Shown: positions 36,347 to 44,668 of the stretch, piece after piece
Layout of the letters: each line of letters opens with the position of its first letter
How positions within the stretch are numbered: position 1 is the first letter of the stretch
From: CBDCYH01 sp965224105
GTDB taxonomy: Bacteria > Bacteroidota > Rhodothermia > Rhodothermales > JABDKH01
Assembly (NCBI GenBank): GCA_965224105.1
Contig: CBDCYH010000002.1
Coordinates: 2,046,001 to 2,110,000 of the forward strand
Reading direction: 5' to 3'
Length of the DNA: 64,000 nt
The notes under the pieces: generated by a model
Seen by the model: only the letters and a program-made list of their open reading frames with translations
Told to the model about the DNA's origin: nothing
The model's database searches: none
Made by a program: the position numbers and the translations under genes

Positions 36347-37959
36347 TCTGGCGAGTTTTTGTGATAACGGGTTAGTTGTTCGGCTTCAGGCCAATTTTCC
36401 TGGGCGACTATTACGTAGGGATCGAGCTGGTTGTAAATTTTGTTCGACGCATTTGAACCTGCAAGTCGCTGGGCCATAGTTGCGCGCAAAAGCAGGCGCA
36501 CGGTTGGTTCCACCCTGGCAAAATCCGCGCGGCTGTACTTTGCAAAAGCAGAATCCACGGCTACAATATTCCAAAACGCGTTCATCTCACTGGAGGGTAT
36601 CCGGAAATCGTTGGCTGTGGCGTCGGGGTCTTTTCTCCAGGCCAGAACGACGGATTCATCGATGCGATCAATCCATGATCGTACGAATGACTGAATCTTA
36701 TTTCTGTAGCGGAGATCAATTATTAGGGTGTCGGCCAAAGCGAACCCAGAGAAGTTGTCGAGGACGATGTCTGGGTGGATCCCACCACCGCCGATCACGT
36801 CACGACCATGCACCGTTGAAAAACGCAGGTTGCTGGAGTCGGAGTCAACGAACTTGCGTGCGAGATAATCATCACGATTGGCAGAAGAGTAGTCCGTTTG
36901 AATCAATCGGCCTGTTGGTGTGAAATATCGCGAGACGGTCATGTGGAGCAGGCTTCCGTCCGACAACTGATACTGCTGCTGAACCAGCGCCTTACCAAAC
37001 GTGCGCTCTCCAATAATCAACGCGCGATCATTGTCTTGAAGTGCACCCGCTACGATCTCGCTGGCAGATGCCGAATTCTCATTAACTATCACAATCAGTG
37101 GCTGTTGTTCGAACGAGTCCCCAGGTTTAGATTTTGACACATTGTTATTCTGCTCGATCCGACCTCTGGTTTCCACGATCCGCTGTTCTCCCCCCAGGAA
37201 TTCGTCGACCATCTTCACAGCCTCCTCCAGAATACCTCCGGGATTGTCGCGGAGATCAAGGATCAACCGGTTCATTCCAGATGCCACCAGAACTTCGAGA
37301 TGCTTTTCGAATTCGGCAAACGTGTTTACCGAAAACCTGCCAACCTTTATGTAACCCGTCCGGTCGTCCAACATGTGGGCACCGTCTATAGAAAAAATGG
37401 GAATGCGCTTTCGAGTGATCTCGAAATCCATTTCTGCGTCTACTGATGGGCGAAACACCCGTATGCTAACATCCGTGTCCGTTGGACCCTTGATTAAATA
37501 CTGAAGTGTGTTAGAAGCGTCACCTGTGACGGTTGAATCGTTAACTCCAATGATTCTGTCGCCTGGCAGTAATCCCGCTGCTTCGCTTGGCGCGTTCGGC
37601 ATCACAGAGCTTATCCGGGCCGTGTCATTGATCACCTGGTACCAAATTCCGATACCGCCAAATTCTCCCTCGAGATCCTCCTGCACCTCGCGGACATCCG
37701 AAGCAGCAATAAAGCGGGAGTGCGGATCCAACTGCCCGAGCATTCCCTCAATTGCTCCTTCCGAAAGCTCATTAGAATCGATCTCTTCGACATATCTCTT
37801 TCGCAGGAGATCGTATGCTTCGGAAATTCGTTTCTGCTCGACAGACTTGCCGACAGGCCGGCCAATATCAAGTAAGTTTCCAGCGAACACTCCGGCAATA
37901 AAAATTGCCAACGCCAGGAAGACTAGTCCGAATCGATAGGATGTATTTCGGTTTGTCAC
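36343..37959 (-). CDS. S41-family C-terminal processing peptidase
   Basis: Encodes 538 residues: an N-terminal transmembrane or uncleaved signal segment (FGLVFLALAIFIAGVFAG), a helical cap (ISEAYDLLRKRYVEEIDS), a PDZ domain (about 95-175; LLPGDRIIGVNDS) and an S41 protease domain. The Ser-Lys dyad is in NENSASASEIVAGALQ and IIGERTFGKALVQ. A C-terminal 140-residue helical extension follows, as in CtpA/Prc proteins of Bacteroidota. It degrades or trims periplasmic substrates after recognising their C-termini. It lies directly downstream of the methyltransferase gene on the minus strand (7-base gap). Confidence 0.95.
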   Translation of the reverse strand: MTNRNTSYRFGLVFLALAIFIAGVFAGNLLDIGRPVGKSVEQKRISEAYDLLRKRYVEEIDSNELSEGAIEGMLGQLDPHSRFIAASDVREVQEDLEGEFGGIGIWYQVINDTARISSVMPNAPSEAAGLLPGDRIIGVNDSTVTGDASNTLQYLIKGPTDTDVSIRVFRPSVDAEMDFEITRKRIPIFSIDGAHMLDDRTGYIKVGRFSVNTFAEFEKHLEVLVASGMNRLILDLRDNPGGILEEAVKMVDEFLGGEQRIVETRGRIEQNNNVSKSKPGDSFEQQPLIVIVNENSASASEIVAGALQDNDRALIIGERTFGKALVQQQYQLSDGSLLHMTVSRYFTPTGRLIQTDYSSANRDDYLARKFVDSDSSNLRFSTVHGRDVIGGGGIHPDIVLDNFSGFALADTLIIDLRYRNKIQSFVRSWIDRIDESVVLAWRKDPDATANDFRIPSSEMNAFWNIVAVDSAFAKYSRADFARVEPTVRLLLRATMAQRLAGSNASNKIYNQLDPYVIVAQENWPEAEQLTRYHKNSPD

Positions 37960-37966
37960 AGATTTT

Positions 37967-38737
37967 CTACTTCATTTGACAGATCCCACACACGAGCAGA
38001 TCGGCTGAGGAAGATACTCTATCGAGTTCACTGATACTCTTCCATGATCGGCGCATCCCCGATGACCACAAGATATCGTCTACGATAAGAACGGCGCCGG
38101 CGGAGAAATGTGGCAAGATTCGTGTTACATAGCGCAGCAGTGCCTGTCCATCGTGATGGCCATCGATATGTGCAAGGTCAATGTTTTCCGTAGTCGGCAG
38201 GATTTGGTCTAGAGTTTCATCGAACGTGCCGCACACGATGCTTTCCGCTGGCAGTTCGAGTCGCTGTAGCGTCGCTCTTGCCTCTTGGGATAGAGACTCA
38301 CCCCCTTCAATTGAGATCAATATTCCGGAATTGTTTTCGCGAAGGGCAGACAGCATGTACGATGCTGAAATCCCGAGGCACGACCCCAGTTCCAGGCAAA
38401 TGTCCGGTTCTGTCTGGCGTGTTATCTGATACAAGAATTCACCCTTGTACGCCGGGGCGCTCGAATCAGATATTTCGGAAATTTTTCGTTCAACCTCGGT
38501 GCCCGTTTGCGCCCCATCAGCCCTAGATTTGCCCACGCCAAAATCCCGGTAGGTGAGTGTCTCGGTTGAGCGATTATGCCGAGTCCTCTCTGCCTCGATC
38601 TTTTTCCAGTCCCTTCTTGCACTTTCGTCGACGTTGTCGACGCCGGCGAGTATTTGACCCAGAGGGGTAGCAGGCCCGAGCTTGCGGCTCATGCGTCTCC
38701 GTTGGAATGCAAACAGGGTTCGTTCTAAGATATCCAA
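37967..38737 (-). CDS. Class I SAM-dependent (O-)methyltransferase
   Basis: Encodes about 256 residues from a TTG at 38737, or 241 from the ATG at 38692 (MSRKLGPATP). The SAM-binding motif is CLELGSCLGISASYM; the acidic motif II is LISIEGGESL; the metal or substrate region is LAHIDGHHDGQALLRY and VLIVDDILWSSGMRRSW, as in Methyltransf_24 and small-molecule O-methyltransferases. Substrate unknown. It precedes the processing protease gene by 7 bases and is divergent from the ECF sigma gene. Confidence 0.85.
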   Translation of the reverse strand: MDILERTLFAFQRRRMSRKLGPATPLGQILAGVDNVDESARRDWKKIEAERTRHNRSTETLTYRDFGVGKSRADGAQTGTEVERKISEISDSSAPAYKGEFLYQITRQTEPDICLELGSCLGISASYMLSALRENNSGILISIEGGESLSQEARATLQRLELPAESIVCGTFDETLDQILPTTENIDLAHIDGHHDGQALLRYVTRILPHFSAGAVLIVDDILWSSGMRRSWKSISELDRVSSSADLLVCGICQMK

Positions 38738-38856
38738 CGTGAAATGCGCAGGGGGGTTGTTTTGAGCTGCTCTCTGGAAAATAGGAGTTCCCTTGTAACA
38801 AACGGCCGATCAAGTCCGTCTTTGGGATAGATTCAAGACATGCGCGACCAACTCCG

Positions 38857-39402
38857 TTGGAGTTTCAGTTGACTCGAACAGTTTACGAGAGACAAGTGAG
38901 ATTGTACCGAGACCGTGTTTACGGCCTGGCATGGCACATGGTGGGTGTCCAATCGGATGCGGAAGACATAACGCAGGAGGTATTTCTCCGGTTGTGGCAA
39001 CGGCGAAGGCAAATAGACGAGGATCGGGTAATAGGATGGTTACTACGTGTGACAAGGAACTGCTGCATCGACCTGCATCGGAAAAAGAAGTCGACATTTG
39101 CAAACTTGCGCCCGGTAGATATTGATTCTGATGCGGTCGCCGGGAAAGAGTTGAGCCCGCTTGCAGCTGCCGAGGGGAAGTGGTTTGACCAGATGCTGAA
39201 AGAGGGGATTGATCGCCTACACGATCCTTACAAGAGCATTCTGATTCTCCGTGAGATGCACGAAATGAAATACAGTGAGATTGCAGAAGTGTTGGATATG
39301 CCGCTTGCCACAATCAAAGTGTATCTGCACCGAGCACGAGCAAAGCTGCGAAAGGATCTGATCAACAGGGATGTCCTTGAGCGTAACTCATACGAAGGAT
39401 AA
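38857..39402 (+). CDS. ECF-type RNA polymerase sigma factor
   Basis: Encodes 181 residues. Region 2 is clear (VYGLAWHMVGVQSDAEDITQ then EVFLRLWQRRRQID, and WLLRVTRNCCIDLHRKKKS). Region 4 is IDRLHDPYKSILILREMHEM then KYSEIAEVLDMPLATIKVYL and HRARAKLRKDL. No ATG precedes region 2 in frame; the frame opens at 38785 and TTG 38857 is the best start, with a second TTG at 38869. Anti-sigma factor and two exported DUF4252 proteins follow in the same direction, so this sigma factor most likely controls that operon, including itself. The 119-base gap to the divergent methyltransferase must hold the promoter. Confidence 0.95.
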   Translation: MEFQLTRTVYERQVRLYRDRVYGLAWHMVGVQSDAEDITQEVFLRLWQRRRQIDEDRVIGWLLRVTRNCCIDLHRKKKSTFANLRPVDIDSDAVAGKELSPLAAAEGKWFDQMLKEGIDRLHDPYKSILILREMHEMKYSEIAEVLDMPLATIKVYLHRARAKLRKDLINRDVLERNSYEG

Positions 39403-39417
39403 AAGGATGTTGGTAAC

Positions 39418-39918
39418 ATGAAGGAGATGCATATAGACGAAACGATTGAGCGATACGTCGATGGGGAAATGACGACGGGTGAGCGGGAGGCTTTCGAATC
39501 TCGGATGGGTTCATCACCAGACCTGGCAAGAGAAGTGCGCCTGGCAGAAGAGATTAAAATGGCTCTTGCCAGTTTTGAAACCCCTGCTTGTCCGGATGCA
39601 GTTATCGATCGGCTCTACCGCGACATAGGCAGGCAATCGCCACTTGCAGCGCTGACTTCGAGATGGCAAACCGTTGCAGTAGCGTGTGCGATTCTCTTTG
39701 GGCTCATAGTTTTTACCAACCAACAAATGTCGGCAGGCGCTGAAGTGGACCAGGCTGTAGAAGATGCAAGGTGGGCGTTGCAATTCGTGTCTGATCTAGG
39801 CAGCACTTCGGACGGAGCAAACAGATCGCAAATTATCGAATCAGCGGTGCTGGACCCCATTCAGCATGCGCTCGATTTTGTTTTCGTAGACGAGAATTAC
39901 AATGATAAGAATGAATAG
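39418..39918 (+). CDS. Membrane-bound anti-sigma factor
   Basis: Encodes 166 residues. The N-terminal cytoplasmic part has the anti-sigma pattern YVDGEMTTGEREAFESRMGS then SPDLAREVRLAEEIK, but no zinc-binding H-x3-C-x2-C motif. One transmembrane helix (about residues 82-100, TVAVACAILFGLIVF) leads to a 60-residue extracytoplasmic tail. Position 15 bases after the ECF sigma gene indicates that it holds the sigma factor at the membrane. The 3' end overlaps the first DUF4252 gene by 17 bases. Confidence 0.88.
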   Translation: MKEMHIDETIERYVDGEMTTGEREAFESRMGSSPDLAREVRLAEEIKMALASFETPACPDAVIDRLYRDIGRQSPLAALTSRWQTVAVACAILFGLIVFTNQQMSAGAEVDQAVEDARWALQFVSDLGSTSDGANRSQIIESAVLDPIQHALDFVFVDENYNDKNE

Positions 39919-40447
39919 GATTGGTCTATATGTCCTGACACTGGGACTTTTCGCAACTATGCCTTCTGCTGCGGTTCAGGCTCAGTCATTGCAGGACGAA
40001 AAGGGATATGTTGATATCGCATTGTTGGAAAACTGGTTCGATACCGACCCAACCATGGAGGTTAACATTAAGGGAACGCTCCTTCGGCTTGTTGCAAAGG
40101 CAACTCAGTATGACGATCCCGAGCTATCCGAAACGCTCACTCGCTTGAAGGCCATCCAGGTCAGGGCGTTTGAACTTCGCCGGTCCGATCGAAGGAAGGT
40201 GCTCGACAGAACATCTGGCCTTACCGAGGCGCTCCTGGATGATGGCTGGGAGGTAGTTGTCCGTGTGAGGGATGATTCCGAACACGTCCACATGTACATG
40301 AACTCACTCGACGACGTGGTAGTCGGACTCTTCGTCGTAGTGATTGACGACAGCGATGACGAAGCCGTGTTTGTCAATCTTGTCGGGGAAATTGATCCGG
40401 AGGAATTTGGTCGGGTGGGAAGGAAATTTAACTTTAGCACCAAGTAA
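39902..40447 (+). CDS. Exported DUF4252 protein
   Basis: Encodes 181 residues with a Sec signal peptide (LYVLTLGLFATMPSAAVQAQ). The mature part follows the DUF4252 pattern: an early lipid- or helix-rich segment (VDIALLENWFDTDPTMEVNI), a central helix (LTRLKAIQVRAFEL), DDGWEVVVRVRDDSEHVHMY and the C-terminal strand FVNLVGEIDPEEFGRV. The family is common beside ECF sigma factors in Bacteroidota and has no known function. It is a paralogue of the next gene (same order of DGWEVVVRVRD / DWEIALKVRD and NLVGEID / RASGHLD). Tightly coupled on both sides. Confidence 0.9.
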   Translation: MIRMNRIGLYVLTLGLFATMPSAAVQAQSLQDEKGYVDIALLENWFDTDPTMEVNIKGTLLRLVAKATQYDDPELSETLTRLKAIQVRAFELRRSDRRKVLDRTSGLTEALLDDGWEVVVRVRDDSEHVHMYMNSLDDVVVGLFVVVIDDSDDEAVFVNLVGEIDPEEFGRVGRKFNFSTK

Positions 40448-40959
40448 TGTTCACCCTGTTCAAGAAAGCCAATGCATATCTCCTTCTCGTGTGCTTTGTT
40501 GCAAGTGGTTGCATCTATTCCCGCGAGATCGTCCGGACGGAAAAGGATATCGAAAGGGAGTTTGATGCAGAACTGAGAAGAAATGCAATTGTAAACGTTG
40601 GACCGGTTACGGTGGGGTTGGCGCGGGCCGTGATGCGATACATTGATGATGATGATGTACAACTCGTGCGCTACATCCTGGGAGATGTCAAGAGGATGAA
40701 GTTCGGAATCTTCGATGTTCGCAGGGCTCCTGAGTCCGGAATTGACGTGTCAACCCTGGACAGGTTTGATGACTGGGAGATAGCACTAAAAGTGCGCGAT
40801 GAATCGGATGAAGTTTATCTCATGTATCGCGAAAACGAAGACGCGATAAGCGATATTTTCCTTTTTCTCGTGGAAGATGACCAGCTCGTAATTGCACGTG
40901 CTTCCGGACACCTCGACCACGCAGTGTCAGAAATTATTGCTGAGTACGAGTCAAACTAG
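40447..40959 (+). CDS. DUF4252 lipoprotein
   Basis: Encodes 170 residues. The signal peptide ends at a lipobox (LLVCFVASGC), so unlike its upstream paralogue this copy is lipid-anchored. The rest follows DUF4252: VGPVTVGLARAVMRYIDDDD, VKRMKFGIFDVRR, FDDWEIALKVRDESDEVYLM and LVIARASGHLDHAVSEII. The ATG shares one base with the upstream stop (TAATG). A soluble plus a lipidated copy in the same ECF operon suggests that the pair may work together in the periplasm, an inference only. Confidence 0.9.
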   Translation: MFTLFKKANAYLLLVCFVASGCIYSREIVRTEKDIEREFDAELRRNAIVNVGPVTVGLARAVMRYIDDDDVQLVRYILGDVKRMKFGIFDVRRAPESGIDVSTLDRFDDWEIALKVRDESDEVYLMYRENEDAISDIFLFLVEDDQLVIARASGHLDHAVSEIIAEYESN

Positions 40960-41042
40960 GGTTTACAGCCCCGCTGTGATATAGCCGAGTGCGGCGAAAC
41001 TCCTATATTAACAGGCAATCGTAGCCATAATAGAGGAATTCT

Positions 41043-41636
41043 ATGCGCAGCAAGGGTTTTCTAGGACTTGTCTTCTTAATCCTCCTGGTAGGGTTTGTGG
41101 GTTGCAGCGGTTGTTCTGTTCGGAACTCGCTTGTCTCGCTTGAAGAAAAGGTCGACGAGCAATGGGCAAACGTCGAATCTCAGTATGAACGTCGCGCTGA
41201 GCTTGTACCCAATTTAATTGTTACTGCCCGTTCGGCTGCGGATTTTGAGCGGGGCCTGATAGACGGTCTCACCGAAGCAGCAGAAAACGTAAAAGATATC
41301 TCAGAGGAGATAGAAGGCATTGATGACACATCTCAGCTGGCAAGATTCTTGGAAGCGCAAGAAAATTTGAGCGCGCGGTTGCGAGACCTGATGGGTGAAG
41401 CAGGCTCAAACTCCACCCTTCGTGCAACTGAGGCTTTTCGAAATTTGCAGGCACAGCTCGAAGGAACGGAAAATCGAATAAACACCGCGAGGAGAGATTA
41501 CAACGAAGCCGTGCGTGAATACAACACGAGACGGCGAAGATTCCCGTCGTCACTGTTCGCGGGCATTATGGGCTTCGACCTAAAGGTACCGTTCGAATCC
41601 AGTGCAACAAGCGCCAAGCCGCCATCCGTGGGATAA
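41043..41636 (+). CDS. lemA: LemA family protein
   Basis: Encodes 197 residues. A hydrophobic N-terminus (FLGLVFLILLVGFVGCSGC) could be a membrane anchor or a lipoprotein signal. It is followed by the LemA hallmark NSLVSLEEKVDEQWANVESQ then YERRAELVPNLIVTARSAAD, and by the ENLSARLRDLMGEA and NRINTARRDYNEAVREYNTR helices, ending in FPSSLFAGIMGFD. A good ribosome-binding site (GAGGAATTCT) precedes the ATG. The TPM protein gene follows by 2 bases, the standard lemA-TPM pair. An 83-base gap separates it from the DUF4252 genes, so it may have its own promoter. Confidence 0.95.
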   Translation: MRSKGFLGLVFLILLVGFVGCSGCSVRNSLVSLEEKVDEQWANVESQYERRAELVPNLIVTARSAADFERGLIDGLTEAAENVKDISEEIEGIDDTSQLARFLEAQENLSARLRDLMGEAGSNSTLRATEAFRNLQAQLEGTENRINTARRDYNEAVREYNTRRRRFPSSLFAGIMGFDLKVPFESSATSAKPPSVG

Positions 41637-41638
41637 GA

Positions 41639-42478
41639 ATGCTTAGACGAGTTGGCCTCCTCCTTCTTTTTATTGCTGTTGGATTAACTCTAGCCCAGCA
41701 ATCTGTCTCCGCACAAAACATTCCAGCCCCGTCGGGAAGATGGGTCTCTGACTTTGCTGGAATTCTATCTGCAGACGAAGAGAGTAGACTCTCGGAGCGC
41801 CTTGCGAACTATGCGCAAACCTCTGGTACCCAGGTGATAGTGGTGACCATCGCCAGTACAAATGGGGTGAAAATTGCTGACTACACGACCCAGCTTGGCC
41901 GAGCCTGGAAGGTTGGGCAAGAGGAGCACGACAACGGTGTTGTAATCCTTGTGTCAAAGGCAGATCGTGAGGTTTTCATTGCAACGGGATACGGCGTGGA
42001 GGGCGCACTCCCGGATGCCACCGTGGCGTCAATCATCCGTCACTACGTGATACCGAGGTTCAAACAGGGAAGGTTTTTCGATGGCCTTTCGGACGCTGCG
42101 GATGCGGTTATCTCGGCCACGGCGGGTGAATATCAGGCACCGGTAACCACGCCGCGTCGAGCACGAGGACAGGGAATCAATGGCGAGGTAGTGTTCTTCA
42201 TTTTGCTGTTCGTCGTAATCCTGATTTTCCTCATAGTTCTGCGAGCATCGAGAAATGACGATGACAACAAACCTGGTCGCCGGAAAACTCGCAGGCGGCG
42301 CAGTAGGTGGGGAAGATCGTACGGAGGGCCGGTGATCATCTGGGGCGGCGGTGGCCGAAGCCGCGGTGGCGGCTGGTCAACTGGCGGTGGCGGCTGGTCC
42401 GGTGGCGGTGGTTTTTCAGGAGGCTTCTCCGGAGGAGGAGGGTCTTTTGGAGGCGGTGGAGCCGGCGGAAGCTGGTAA
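41639..42478 (+). CDS. TPM-domain protein with glycine-rich tail
   Basis: Encodes 279 residues: Sec signal peptide (cut near VSAQN), a TPM (TLP18.3/Psb32/MOLO-1) domain (about residues 35-160; GRWVSDFAGILSADEESRLS, TQVIVVTIAST, DNGVVILVSKADREVFIATG, ALPDATVASIIRHYVIPRFK), one transmembrane helix (EVVFFILLFVVILIFLIVL), a basic stretch (GRRKTRRRRSRWGRS) and a Gly/Ser/Trp-rich tail. The tail is typical for YgcG-like members of this family. Function is unresolved; the pairing with LemA is widespread. Confidence 0.93.
   Translation: MLRRVGLLLLFIAVGLTLAQQSVSAQNIPAPSGRWVSDFAGILSADEESRLSERLANYAQTSGTQVIVVTIASTNGVKIADYTTQLGRAWKVGQEEHDNGVVILVSKADREVFIATGYGVEGALPDATVASIIRHYVIPRFKQGRFFDGLSDAADAVISATAGEYQAPVTTPRRARGQGINGEVVFFILLFVVILIFLIVLRASRNDDDNKPGRRKTRRRRSRWGRSYGGPVIIWGGGGRSRGGGWSTGGGGWSGGGGFSGGFSGGGGSFGGGGAGGSW
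42343..42475 (+). repeat. Glycine-rich degenerate repeats in the TPM gene
   Basis: About 130 bases built from imperfect GGCGGTGGC/GGTGGCGGCTGGTC units, coding for runs such as GGGWSTGGGGWSGGGGFSGG. This is an in-frame protein repeat, not an independent genetic element. The units vary at third positions, so no exact tandem repeat is kept. Confidence 0.7.
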
Positions 42479-42494
42479 GATTGGTTCTCGCCTT

Positions 42495-44600
42495 CTAGAA
42501 CGTATAGCGGTGACGCACGGACAAGAACTGTTCGTTGTAGTTGAAATCACTGGCATCGGGTTGTGCGAATCGATCAATTCCAAGTTGCACTTCAAACTGC
42601 ATGTTGTTTCCGATATCGTAAGTAGACTGCAGTGTCACACCATGTCGGTTGGAACGAGGCGCGAATGGAGTATCGTTCGACAGCGTGGTTGAATATCGAG
42701 CGGACGCGTTCAATCCGAAATTGAACCGATAACCTACAAGGAGTGACGCAGTCGTCCAATTCTGCACGTCGTCAATAGAACCCAGGTGCAGACGCAATAA
42801 GGAGAACTGCGTTGACAGATAGATGGGTGTTCGAAATTGTTCTGTCAGCACCGCGGTAAATGCGTTGTTTGTACTGGAAAGGTCGGCGTTGAGTTTGTCA
42901 GTCCTGTTTGTTCTCGCGAAAGAGAGGCTTACCGCATGTCGAGCGCCCATAGCCTCGAATGCATGTGAAAGTCCAGTGCTGTATGTTCGAACGGTACTGC
43001 TAGACCCGAGAGCAACGGGGTCAAGCGCCGACCGGGTCCGCGAATTGTGGCGAACCCCGCCGGTTATTCTTGGAATTGCATCACTGTGCCGATAGCCGAT
43101 CGACCCTGCAATTGTCGACGACTCCAGTTTGTACGCATTCGATACAGCATCTGGAGCGGATACATATGAAAAATAACTCGCCGTCCCCGTCAAACGATTG
43201 TTCAGATATCGGAAGTTATTGGACAAGTGCACCGAGGAACGATTGGGTTGCAAATACGGATTGGCTGCGGAAAAGTACGCACTACCAATTTTACGCACCT
43301 CCGCTTTTAGAGTATTGCTCGGCAGCCTTAGGGTGCTCTTTGCAAACCAGGACAAACTCGTCAACTCATCCAGGCGCAGTGGATACGTTGTGGGATTCAA
43401 AATTATTAGCGGGCTGAAGGACGCTGGATTAATTGGAATATCCGTTTGGAATAGAGAATCGATTTCCGATTTTTTGGATGCGCCGCGCGAGATATCTTCC
43501 GTAGTTACGCTCATCGCGGACCCAAGCGATATCTGAAGTCTGTCGCTAATGGCATTAACATCCAGGTCGGCTCCGACTATCAAGTTTTGTAGCGGCTGGA
43601 GACTCGAAATTGCAGAGACTGAGTCATCCGTTGCACGCATGCCCGAAAGGGAAAATAGAACGGAGTTGGGATTGCCAAATCCGAGCCTAACCGAGGTTAT
43701 GTTCCTGGTATAAACCCCGTTTGTTGTTCCAATACCGGGTCCACCTACGAAGCTAGATAGTTGATCAACTCCTCGGGCTAGCTGGCCTCGCGATACCTGC
43801 AGGTGCAAGAAGCTTGCATTCATTTTTACCAACACCCCCCGCGTTCGAGACCGCAAACCCATTAGTTCGTTGAGCTCAGGATTCGTGTCTCCGAGATGCA
43901 ACGCTCCATAGCTTGACTCAACGCCGACAAGAAACCTGTTTCGGGGTTGCAGAAAAGCCGATTCGTTTGTTGTAAGCTGCAGCCTGATCGGAAAGGTGAG
44001 AGACTTGTACGAACCTACAATATCTACCCCAAGTGTTTGGGTGGATAGTGGTTCTTGTTTTAGCAACTTGTTTCCGCTAAGTGATGCATTGCGGGTTGAA
44101 ACCAGTGCCGAACCGGTGAACGACATCCTGTCTCTGCCAGAGCTGGTCGTGGTTGGAGATTCGGCCACGACAACATCCGCATCGCCAAGTGGACCGTCCA
44201 CACTGAACGACCACTTCAACGGTTGCCAGTGGTGGCCATTTTCTCCGCGACCTGTTAACTCCAAGGTATGGATTCCTTTTTTCAGGGATGACGTTACAAC
44301 AGCGGTGATAGATGCAGAGTTTACTCTGAGGTGATCAGAGATATCCTTGCCGTCCAGCTCGAGCGTGACCGAAGATGGATCAACCGAATAGCCGGCGCGC
44401 AAACTTACAGCGACGTAAAACTCGTCGCTACTTATCCGGGAGCCGTCGCGTGGATGCTCGACCCTCCACTGTTGCCCCGAGCTTTCATCACTATTGCTCG
44501 CCACCGAGGTTGCGACAGATGCGCCCGAGGTATGCGATACCGCGAACGCCAAAAGAAGCGCCGGAACAAGCCGCAATTGTCTAACTAGCTGAATCAGCAT
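42495..44600 (-). CDS. Outer-membrane barrel-like protein with N-terminal Ig-like domain
   Basis: Encodes 701 residues: Sec signal peptide (LVPALLLAFAVSHTSG), an Ig-like domain of about 90 residues (HPRDGSRISSDEFYVAVSLR, SSVTLELDGKDISDHLRV, KKGIHTLELTGRGENG, WSFSVDG), and about 550 residues of alternating strands ending RHRYTF, a terminal aromatic residue as in BAM substrates. I read this as a surface or outer-membrane barrel with a periplasmic or external Ig module. It is the last gene of the operon that also encodes the subtilisin, sigma and anti-sigma proteins (68-base gap from the anti-sigma gene). Confidence 0.75.
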   Translation of the reverse strand: MLIQLVRQLRLVPALLLAFAVSHTSGASVATSVASNSDESSGQQWRVEHPRDGSRISSDEFYVAVSLRAGYSVDPSSVTLELDGKDISDHLRVNSASITAVVTSSLKKGIHTLELTGRGENGHHWQPLKWSFSVDGPLGDADVVVAESPTTTSSGRDRMSFTGSALVSTRNASLSGNKLLKQEPLSTQTLGVDIVGSYKSLTFPIRLQLTTNESAFLQPRNRFLVGVESSYGALHLGDTNPELNELMGLRSRTRGVLVKMNASFLHLQVSRGQLARGVDQLSSFVGGPGIGTTNGVYTRNITSVRLGFGNPNSVLFSLSGMRATDDSVSAISSLQPLQNLIVGADLDVNAISDRLQISLGSAMSVTTEDISRGASKKSEIDSLFQTDIPINPASFSPLIILNPTTYPLRLDELTSLSWFAKSTLRLPSNTLKAEVRKIGSAYFSAANPYLQPNRSSVHLSNNFRYLNNRLTGTASYFSYVSAPDAVSNAYKLESSTIAGSIGYRHSDAIPRITGGVRHNSRTRSALDPVALGSSSTVRTYSTGLSHAFEAMGARHAVSLSFARTNRTDKLNADLSSTNNAFTAVLTEQFRTPIYLSTQFSLLRLHLGSIDDVQNWTTASLLVGYRFNFGLNASARYSTTLSNDTPFAPRSNRHGVTLQSTYDIGNNMQFEVQLGIDRFAQPDASDFNYNEQFLSVRHRYTF

Positions 44601-44668
44601 GCCGTCTGATTTAGAGGGTGCCCACCAATGATATATCGGTCGAGCAACGGCAAAATGTAAGGATTCTA

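Noticed and set aside
42343..42475. Repetitive GGTGGCGGC units considered as a CRISPR-like or satellite repeat
   Set aside because: Units are short, imperfect and in frame with the TPM protein's glycine-rich tail, with no spacers.
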